Origin: an uncultured Gammaproteobacteria bacterium
GTDB lineage: Bacteria > Pseudomonadota > Gammaproteobacteria > Acidiferrobacterales > CAJVXG01
Assembly: GCA_913009215.1 (NCBI GenBank)
Contig: CAJVXG010000116.1
Span: 1 to 5,044, forward strand
Reading direction: 5' to 3'
DNA length: 5,044 nucleotides
Shown: one piece after another, positions 1-5,044 of the stretch
Layout of the letters: every line of letters begins with the position of its first letter
Position numbering within the stretch: position 1 is the stretch's first letter
The notes under the pieces: model-generated
The model's input: only the letters and a program-made list of their open reading frames with translations
Told to the model about the DNA's origin: nothing
Databases searched by the model: none
Made by a program: the position numbers and the translations under genes

Positions 1-287
1 GCGTTGTCTTTGACCTGCAGTTTACGGATCCACTGTGCATCAGTGGAGAGATGTTCCTTGCGTGGCTTGGGAATCCCGTTTTCAGTAAAACAGGCATCGA
101 CACAGACAGAGCAGCCCGATTGGCACTTTGCTGTATCAATTAATAAACCCCAGCGTTGTGCATTAGTTACCGCTTCTTCCGGTTTCTTTGCCTGTACCAA
201 TTTAACGAGTTTGACTCCGGGGGCAACAGCCGCCGCCGAAACCGCAGCGGCACCAAGACCAATAAATTGACGACGATTCATGCTCAT
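1..287 (-). CDS. dsrO: DsrO, Tat-exported periplasmic ferredoxin-like subunit of DsrMKJOP (3' end outside window)
   Basis: DsrO is the periplasmic iron-sulfur subunit of the DsrMKJOP complex. It is thought to carry electrons between the triheme cytochrome DsrJ and the membrane protein DsrP. The 95 visible residues begin with a twin-arginine signal: R5 and R6 in NRRQFIG, followed by an alanine-rich hydrophobic stretch (about residues 8-31). The first iron-sulfur motif follows, C55-x3-C59-x2-C62-x3-C66, preceded by RWGLLIDTAKC as in NrfC-type ferredoxins. The remaining cluster motifs of the family would lie beyond the left edge, so completeness cannot be judged. The ATG shares its A with the last base of the dsrJ stop codon (TAATG), which suggests translational coupling. 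A second ATG two codons downstream (281-279) is possible, but it sits too far from the AGGGG ribosome site. The family call is firm because of the Tat signal, the cysteine spacing and the position after dsrJ. Confidence 0.94.
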   Translation of the reverse strand, partial: MSMNRRQFIGLGAAAVSAAAVAPGVKLVKLVQAKKPEEAVTNAQRWGLLIDTAKCQSGCSVCVDACFTENGIPKPRKEHLSTDAQWIRKLQVKDN

Positions 288-766
288 TATTTCGCCCCTT
301 TGGAGGGTTTCTTATTGGCAGTGGATTTAGTTGTTGCCTTATCGGTATGACAAGAAAAACAGTCGGCTCTTACGGCGGTATATTCATGACACTGTTGACA
401 AAAACCATTTTTGCCCAAAACGCTGTTGGTCTTGGGGTCGGCATGGCAGTTCACGCAGCGTTGTAATTTGAATTGTTTGGTTCGGATTCCCTTGTGTACC
501 GTTTTGTCACGCTGGTCAAGGATATACTCAAAATGGTGTATACGCATTTTTGAGGTTGGCTCAACAACACATTTGTCACCACGGCCCCGGAAGGGTTTTG
601 CGCTGCGGTTGGCACGCGAAAGTACCAAAGGAGGCAACGCGGTGGTAACTTGTCCGGTTGTCGAGTCCGACTCACCGACTGCCAAAGAAGTAAAGCCACC
701 AAACATTGTAAATGCTACAACACCCAGCAACCATTTCAGCAAGTATTTTCTTTTTTGATGTCTCAT
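287..766 (-). CDS. dsrJ: DsrJ, periplasmic triheme cytochrome c of DsrMKJOP
   Basis: DsrJ is the small triheme cytochrome c of the DsrMKJOP complex, on the periplasmic side of the membrane. The 159-residue protein has a basic N-terminus (KRKYLLK), then a hydrophobic segment at about 9-30 that is an export signal or uncleaved anchor. Three heme c sites follow: CVNCH at 104-108, CQQCH at 123-127 and CFSCH at 136-140. C66, in DKCVVEP, is the only cysteine outside the heme motifs. It matches the conserved cysteine reported as an axial heme ligand in the A. vinosum protein, giving the rare His/Cys heme. M74 is a candidate methionine ligand. The segment between signal and C66 is long and polar, and the last 19 residues are rich in lysine and threonine. 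The ATG lies 7 bp after the dsrL stop, with AGGTGA at the end of dsrL as its ribosome site. The gene overlaps dsrO by one base. Confidence 0.95.
   Translation of the reverse strand: MRHQKRKYLLKWLLGVVAFTMFGGFTSLAVGESDSTTGQVTTALPPLVLSRANRSAKPFRGRGDKCVVEPTSKMRIHHFEYILDQRDKTVHKGIRTKQFKLQRCVNCHADPKTNSVLGKNGFCQQCHEYTAVRADCFSCHTDKATTKSTANKKPSKGAK
295..300 (-). promoter_or_regulatory. Ribosome binding site of dsrO
   Basis: AAGGGG lies seven bases before the first dsrO ATG, inside the last codons of dsrJ. The spacing favours this ATG (287-285) over the second in-frame ATG six bases further on. The match to the consensus is only fair, and coupling to dsrJ translation through the TAATG junction may do most of the work. 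Confidence 0.55.
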
Positions 767-773
767 GAGCTAA

Positions 774-2768
774 TTAGTCACCTGCACCCAGGCCCATCTT
801 GATGTAACCAGTAGGACAGACATCGGCACAGATATGGCAACCAATACATTTAGCATAGTCCGTATAAACATAGCGGCCCATGGTGTGTTCATCTTTCGGC
901 GTTTTATGCACCGCAAGTTGAGGACAGTAGATGATACAGTTATCGCATTCGAAACACATACCGCAGCTCATGCAACGCTCGGCTTCCTTGACAGTATCTT
1001 CTTCGCTTAGACCATCCATACGTTCTTCGAAGTGGCCAAGCACTTCTTCCGCGCTGGGTACTTTTTCGGCACGCTTATGACGTTCGGTATATGTGAAATG
1101 TGCGAGAAACAACTCATCCGACTGTGCAATTTCGGCAAATGACCGGTCTTCATAGTTGTGAACGGCAAAACCACCAACCGACTTGCCTATCTCGTCAGTG
1201 CCGCGCAAGCCCTTGTCGATACCGCGCTCAACACTGTCGTTTGAATGAAATGTTTCCGGACCCAGTTCTACTTCATGTAACTTGTTGAGTAAATCGAAAT
1301 GATGCACGTCTATCTTGGGTCGCTTGTGCAATTCTTCATCACGCAAATAGTGGTCAATGCTTTCTACTGCAACCGAGGCCTGGCCAATCACCGTGGTCAA
1401 CAGGTGAGGGCGAATGATGTCGCCACAGGCAAAGATGCCCGGTTTGTTCGGAATCTGGTAATGCTTGTCGGTATCCATTAGCCCCTTGTCATTGGCAAAG
1501 TCTTCCATACCGGTAAAGTCACCGGATTGACCAATGGCAGAGACTATCAGGGCGCACTCAATGTCAAATTCGGAGCCTTCAACTACCTTGCCTTTGCCTT
1601 CGGAATAATCGATTTTGGCAACACGCAAGGCAGTAGCACGGCCGTCCTCACCTTTAATAACCTCCACCGGGGACAGGCTGCCGCGGATCTCAACACCCTC
1701 ACGAGTAGCATCATCAATTTCATGTTTGGCCGCGTTCATTTTCTCGATAGGATGGCGAGACATCAGAATTACTTCCGCACCTTCGCGAGAGGCGACGTCA
1801 GCAACATCGTGCGCCGTTTGTCCCAGTACAATATTTTCAGGCCGGTCTTTCTCATGGATGTTTTTGATATTACCGATACGACGTGCAACGGAGGCGACGT
1901 CGATCGAGGTATCGCCACCACCAACAACCACAACTCTTCCTGATACGGCCTTCAGGCGCCCTTCATTAAAGGCGCTGAGAAAGGCGACGCCGGAGATACA
2001 GTTTGTGGCATCGGATCCCGGGATCGGCAGATTACGGCCACTTTGGGCGCCAATAGAAAACAGAATGGCATCGAATTCTTTTTGCAGATCTTCCATAGAC
2101 ACATCAGTACCGACTCGGGTATTCAACCGTTTTTCAACACCCATGTCGATAATACGGTTCATTTCACCATCAAGGACATCGCGTGGGGTACGATAACCCG
2201 GGATGCCGTAACGCATCATGCCGCCCATTTCGTCATGGTCGTCAAAAATGGTAACGCCATGACCCCTGCGACGGAGTTGATAGGCCGCCGCTAAACCAGC
2301 AGGACCGGCACCGATAATAGCTACTTTCTTGCCGGTATCCGCACCGGATTCAAAGCTCAGTTTATTCTTCAGGGCGTAGTCGCCAATAAATTGTTCAACC
2401 GAGTTGATACCCACATAATCCTCAACATCGTTACGGTTACATCCGTCTTCACAAGGCGCCGGACAGACTCGGCCCATGACAGAAGGAAATGGGTTGGCAT
2501 CGGTAGAACGACGAAAGGCATATTCCTGCCATGACATGTCGCCTTTGGGATGTTCAATACCACGAACAATATTCAACCAACCGCGAATATCTTCACCGGA
2601 GGGACAACTACCCTGACACGGTGGTGTCTGGTGTACATAAGTAGGACACTTGTAGCTGGTGTCCGCCTCAAAAATTCGATCCGTATTTCGGGTCCATTGG
2701 TCATCACCGTCTTTGAACTTACGGAACGTTAAATTAGTATCTTTCATGTCGTCTGCCGATGTAGCCAT
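774..2768 (-). CDS. dsrL: DsrL, iron-sulfur flavoprotein NAD(P)H:acceptor oxidoreductase
   Basis: DsrL is a cytoplasmic flavoprotein that in sulfur oxidizers moves electrons from DsrAB to NAD(P)+. The 664 residues follow the GltD plan with a ferredoxin tail. An N-terminal cluster region carries C41, C51, C55, C102, C106 and C110 (PCQGSCP and GRVCPAPCEDGC). The FAD Rossmann motif IIGAGPAGLAAA is at 151-162. The nucleotide-binding motif VVVGGGDTSIDVA is at 280-292, and the second FAD motif GIFACGD at 444-450. A CMSC pair at 599-602 precedes two 4Fe-4S ferredoxin motifs, C605-x2-C608-x2-C611-x3-C615-P and C641-x2-C644-x2-C647-x3-C651-P. The CXXC just ahead of the ferredoxins, the length and the place between dsrK and dsrJ separate it from plain GltD. 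GGGAGA six bases before the ATG supports the start. The 38 bp gap after dsrK is the largest in the window. I see no frameshift or missing core motif. Confidence 0.97.
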   Translation of the reverse strand: MATSADDMKDTNLTFRKFKDGDDQWTRNTDRIFEADTSYKCPTYVHQTPPCQGSCPSGEDIRGWLNIVRGIEHPKGDMSWQEYAFRRSTDANPFPSVMGRVCPAPCEDGCNRNDVEDYVGINSVEQFIGDYALKNKLSFESGADTGKKVAIIGAGPAGLAAAYQLRRRGHGVTIFDDHDEMGGMMRYGIPGYRTPRDVLDGEMNRIIDMGVEKRLNTRVGTDVSMEDLQKEFDAILFSIGAQSGRNLPIPGSDATNCISGVAFLSAFNEGRLKAVSGRVVVVGGGDTSIDVASVARRIGNIKNIHEKDRPENIVLGQTAHDVADVASREGAEVILMSRHPIEKMNAAKHEIDDATREGVEIRGSLSPVEVIKGEDGRATALRVAKIDYSEGKGKVVEGSEFDIECALIVSAIGQSGDFTGMEDFANDKGLMDTDKHYQIPNKPGIFACGDIIRPHLLTTVIGQASVAVESIDHYLRDEELHKRPKIDVHHFDLLNKLHEVELGPETFHSNDSVERGIDKGLRGTDEIGKSVGGFAVHNYEDRSFAEIAQSDELFLAHFTYTERHKRAEKVPSAEEVLGHFEERMDGLSEEDTVKEAERCMSCGMCFECDNCIIYCPQLAVHKTPKDEHTMGRYVYTDYAKCIGCHICADVCPTGYIKMGLGAGD
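778..783 (-). promoter_or_regulatory. Ribosome binding site of dsrJ
   Basis: AGGTGA, formed by the last two sense codons of dsrL (GGT GAC and the base before), lies 11 bases before the dsrJ ATG. It is a good match to the anti-Shine-Dalgarno core but at slightly long spacing. Its place inside dsrL means ribosomes finishing dsrL would expose or use it, consistent with coupled translation. Confidence 0.55.
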
Positions 2769-2774
2769 AATTCA

Positions 2775-2780
2775 TCTCCC
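2775..2780 (-). promoter_or_regulatory. Ribosome binding site of dsrL
   Basis: GGGAGA is placed six bases before the dsrL ATG. It is the best Shine-Dalgarno match in the window and fixes the start. An ATG nine to seven bases before the start overlaps this site region but is out of frame, so it is not a rival start. Confidence 0.75.
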
Positions 2781-2806
2781 GATAAGGAAATATTAAAGTT
2801 AAGTCT

Positions 2807-4303
2807 TTATTCTTTAGTACCCAGCTGAATGGCTGAACTAACCAGTTGGTGTAAACTGCCTATCATATCCATAGGGAATTCGTAATAAGGCAGCACTTTA
2901 GCGAATTGACTCTTGCAAATCGCGCAAATAGCAGCCAGATAATTTACCTGATGTTCATCTATCACCTGCTTCAGCGCTTCCATTCGGGGCAGGGCGCCCT
3001 TGACGCGTATTTCCATAAGATCGTCGGTCAGCAAACCGCCGCCGCCGCCACAGCAGTAGGTATTCTCGTGGATGGTTTCCGGTGCCATATCGTGGAAATG
3101 ATTACAGCTGGCCTTGATAATCTCGCGAGGAATCACAAATTGACCGCCGGGCATGTCGCCCATGCGTGAAGCCCGAGCGACGTTACAGGAGTCATGGAAG
3201 GTGACGATACGATCATCATTGGCTGATTTATCAAGATTCAACGCGCCGCGTTGTAACAAATCATAGGTGACTTCACAGATGTGCGAAGGCTGTTTATATT
3301 GAGGATCAAGAAAGTCGAAAGGTCCGATCAGGGTATTCCAGAAACTGTAGGCCACGCGCCAGGCGTGTCCACATTCTCCAACAACGATACGCTTTACACC
3401 GAGATCCAGCGCCGCTTCACGGATACGCATAGCGGCACGTTTCATATTTTCATAGCTGCCAATAAACATGGAGAAATTGCCGGCTTCCGAGGCGTGAGAA
3501 CTCAAGGTCCAACTGATACCTGCCTGGTGAAAAACCTTGCCATAGCCAATCAGGCCATCAACGTGTGGTTCGGCAAAGAAGTCAGCTGATGGGGTAATCA
3601 CCAGAACTTCGGCGCCTTTCACGTCTACCGGATATTTTACGTCAACACCGGTTTCCTCTTTTACGTCTTCTTCCAGACCTTCCAGCGTGTTGACCAGCGC
3701 GGGTTCCGGCAATCCAAGATTGTTACCAATCTTGTGTACTTTAACCAGGATTTCATTACAGTATTTTTGACCGACCCCTACAGAGTCCATAATTTCACGA
3801 GCAGCCATGGAGATTTCTGCGGTATCAATGCCGTATGGACAGAAAACGGAACAACGACGACATTGTGAACATTGGTGGAAATAGCTGTACCAGTCGTCCA
3901 GTACTTCCTTGGTCAGTTTCTTTGCGCCAACGAGCTTTGGAAATAATTTTCCAGGGAGAGTGTAGTAATACCGATAGACCTGGCGTAATAAATCCTGGCG
4001 GGCCACCGGCATATTCTTTGGATCAGAGGTGCCCAGGTAATAATGACATTTGTCGGTACAGGCGCCGCATTTGACGCAGCTGTCCAGATACACTTGCAGA
4101 CTACGGTATTTACCCTTCAGTTCGCCCAGCTTTTTAACGGCAACATCTTCCCAGTTATCGACCAGCTCACCCGGAAAGCCTAATGGTTCCTGATGCTCCG
4201 GTTTGGCAACAAAGGGGCGACTATTTTCCATTGCTCCCGGTTTGATTTTAGGAATATCATAATATTCCTTCATTTCCGGTGTTTGAAATTCGTCTTTTCC
4301 CAT
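2807..4303 (-). CDS. dsrK: DsrK, HdrD-like iron-sulfur subunit of DsrMKJOP
   Basis: DsrK is the cytoplasmic catalytic subunit of the DsrMKJOP complex, held to the membrane by DsrM. It is related to HdrD of heterodisulfide reductase and is believed to act on the cysteines of DsrC. The 498 residues hold two ferredoxin motifs, C76-x2-C79-x2-C82-x3-C86 and C145-x2-C148-x2-C151-x3-C155-P. The C-terminal half is of CCG type: C311 in GECGH, C373 in HDSC, C417-C418 in YCCGGGGGLL, and C460-x2-C463 in CAIC. These are the expected ligands of the special catalytic 4Fe-4S cluster of the Hdr family. The first ferredoxin motif ends in C-H rather than C-P, which I believe is normal for DsrK. No signal peptide or membrane segment is visible. 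The start lies 14 bp after the dsrM stop with a modest GAGAT ribosome site; the preceding in-frame TAA stops leave little room for an earlier start. Confidence 0.97.
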   Translation of the reverse strand: MGKDEFQTPEMKEYYDIPKIKPGAMENSRPFVAKPEHQEPLGFPGELVDNWEDVAVKKLGELKGKYRSLQVYLDSCVKCGACTDKCHYYLGTSDPKNMPVARQDLLRQVYRYYYTLPGKLFPKLVGAKKLTKEVLDDWYSYFHQCSQCRRCSVFCPYGIDTAEISMAAREIMDSVGVGQKYCNEILVKVHKIGNNLGLPEPALVNTLEGLEEDVKEETGVDVKYPVDVKGAEVLVITPSADFFAEPHVDGLIGYGKVFHQAGISWTLSSHASEAGNFSMFIGSYENMKRAAMRIREAALDLGVKRIVVGECGHAWRVAYSFWNTLIGPFDFLDPQYKQPSHICEVTYDLLQRGALNLDKSANDDRIVTFHDSCNVARASRMGDMPGGQFVIPREIIKASCNHFHDMAPETIHENTYCCGGGGGLLTDDLMEIRVKGALPRMEALKQVIDEHQVNYLAAICAICKSQFAKVLPYYEFPMDMIGSLHQLVSSAIQLGTKE

Positions 4304-4308
4304 AATCT

Positions 4309-4313
4309 ATCTC
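4309..4313 (-). promoter_or_regulatory. Weak ribosome binding site of dsrK
   Basis: GAGAT sits five bases before the dsrK ATG in the 14 bp gap after dsrM. The match is short and the spacing tight, so initiation may partly depend on ribosomes terminating at the nearby tandem dsrM stops. Confidence 0.45.
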
Positions 4314-4317
4314 GTTA

Positions 4318-5044
4318 TTATTTCTTGCTGCTCTCGAGTTCGGCTGCCCATGGCGCCAGGTGCCGTTGTTCCCGCGGGTTGTCTACCTGGTTAAGGGTCG
4401 GGCTAAAGAATATACCAGGGGCATGCAGTAGTTTACTGATTGGAAAAATGATTATCAGCAACAGCACCAGCGACAAGTGGACTAATAGAGGTAAATCAGT
4501 TGGCAGCGGTTTAATCTTGAGCACCATTAAGCCAAGAAAGAAATCTTTTACCACCGCGACATCGGTATGGGCGATGTAAGTCATCCAGGCGCCGCTACTG
4601 GCAATGGCTATTATTAAGAGCAGCATCAGATAATCGGAGGGGCTGCTGATGTAACGCACACGGTCAACGAGGACGCGGCGAGCAAATAAGCCGGTCAGGC
4701 CCACGAGCATGGCAAAGGCAGCATATTGGCCAAACGGTTGCGCCAGGGCAACAACCAGTGGTACCGGTTCCAGGATATAACGCAGGTGCCTGATGAAGGC
4801 CAACAGCAACGCAAAGTGAAACATCCAGCCGAAAATCCAGATCCACAGATTGGATTTGAACAGGCTTTCAAACAACGTGACTTCCTTGATTAGACGCCAT
4901 ACAACACCCACACGCGTGGTGGGCGCCGGTGTTGTCGGTATTTTCAACGGGGCAGGGGTCCGCCAGTAAGTCCATATTTTATAGCTGAGACCCACTACAA
5001 ACAGCGCGGTGGCTGCGTAGAATAATATTGCATACGTAATGGAT
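4318..5044 (-). CDS. dsrM: DsrM, NarI-like cytochrome b membrane subunit of DsrMKJOP (5' end outside window)
   Basis: DsrM anchors DsrK to the cytoplasmic membrane and exchanges electrons with the quinone pool through two b hemes, like the nitrate reductase subunit NarI. The frame is open to the right edge, giving 241 visible residues. Numbered from the first complete codon, hydrophobic segments lie at about 1-20, 67-87, 94-121, 137-158 and 183-206, which fits the five helices of the family. Four histidines have NarI-like spacing: H76 and H86 (10 apart) and H189 and H207 (18 apart). H159 is an extra one near the end of the fourth helix. The true start is not in view: a GTG at 4995 is in frame, but starting there would remove most of the first helix, and no ATG lies upstream of it in frame. 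Few N-terminal residues are probably missing. The gene ends with two tandem TAA stops, 14 bp before dsrK. Confidence 0.95.
   Translation of the reverse strand, partial: SITYAILFYAATALFVVGLSYKIWTYWRTPAPLKIPTTPAPTTRVGVVWRLIKEVTLFESLFKSNLWIWIFGWMFHFALLLAFIRHLRYILEPVPLVVALAQPFGQYAAFAMLVGLTGLFARRVLVDRVRYISSPSDYLMLLLIIAIASSGAWMTYIAHTDVAVVKDFFLGLMVLKIKPLPTDLPLLVHLSLVLLLIIIFPISKLLHAPGIFFSPTLNQVDNPREQRHLAPWAAELESSKK

Noticed and set aside
704..706. Internal ATG of dsrJ (residue M21) as an alternative start, which would put the conserved cysteine at position 46.
   Set aside because: It would remove the basic N-terminus and half of the export signal, and the upstream ATG has a suitable ribosome site in dsrL; the match in numbering is probably chance.
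4..758. Several plus-strand frames opposite dsrO and dsrJ.
   Set aside because: They are antisense to the Tat signal and heme-motif genes, and their translations look random.
1615..2196. A 193-codon open frame on the plus strand opposite dsrL.
   Set aside because: It lies wholly antisense to a well-supported dsrL with motifs throughout, its translation shows no recognisable domain, and long antisense frames are common opposite codon-biased genes.
2794..2809. A 5-bp inverted repeat (TAAAG / CTTTA, 6-base loop) at the dsrK stop, considered as a terminator or attenuator.
   Set aside because: The stem is short and almost all A/T, has no following T run of note, and dsrL follows at once with a good ribosome site, so an operon-internal stop here is unsupported.
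4193..4579. A 128-codon plus-strand frame across the dsrK/dsrM junction.
   Set aside because: It overlaps the coding ends of both genes and has no recognisable domain; it is taken as a chance frame.
4993..4995. GTG as the start codon of dsrM.
   Set aside because: The same frame stays open to the window edge and encodes a hydrophobic first helix that a start here would mostly remove.
1..5044. A novel system, CRISPR array, mobile element or RNA gene within the window.
   Set aside because: The five dsr genes fill the window with gaps of at most 38 bp, and no repeat array, inverted terminal repeats or RNA-like structure was seen.

Overview
The window is a slice from the middle of a dissimilatory sulfur metabolism (dsr) operon. 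All genes lie on the minus strand, so transcription runs from high to low coordinates: dsrM (5' end cut by the right edge), dsrK, dsrL, dsrJ and dsrO (3' end cut by the left edge). The order M-K-L-J-O matches the core of the Allochromatium vinosum operon dsrABEFHCMKLJOPNRS. Having dsrL between the MK and JO modules, together with the protein sequences, points to a sulfur-oxidizing proteobacterium, most likely a gammaproteobacterium using reverse-acting DsrAB. Base composition is near 50% GC by eye, lower than in typical purple sulfur bacteria. No more precise taxonomic call is safe.

Layout: 5044-4318 is DsrM, a NarI-like diheme cytochrome b membrane protein. 4303-2807 is DsrK, a cytoplasmic HdrD-like iron-sulfur protein. 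2768-774 is DsrL, a cytoplasmic iron-sulfur flavoprotein NAD(P)H oxidoreductase. 766-287 is DsrJ, a periplasmic triheme cytochrome c. 287-1 is DsrO, a Tat-exported periplasmic ferredoxin-like protein. Gaps are 14, 38 and 7 bp, and dsrJ and dsrO share one base (TAATG). There is no intergenic stretch above 38 bp, no RNA gene, no repeat array and no mobile element, and I see no promoter or terminator. The window looks like one uninterrupted transcript.

How they work together: DsrM, K, J and O, plus DsrP (expected just past the left edge), form the transmembrane DsrMKJOP complex. It links the redox state of the sulfur carrier DsrC in the cytoplasm to the quinone pool and the periplasm. DsrL passes electrons between DsrAB and NAD(P)H. 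In a sulfur oxidizer, persulfide sulfur delivered by DsrEFH/DsrC is oxidized to sulfite by DsrAB, the electrons going to NAD+ through DsrL.

I looked for an undescribed system and did not find one; this is a recognisable, intact-looking dsr segment. The points worth a second look are details within DsrL (an N-terminal cluster with a possible glutamine ligand, an insertion with a duplicated-looking helix in the nucleotide-binding fold, and an atypical coenzyme motif) and the extended N-terminal linker and lysine-rich tail of DsrJ.
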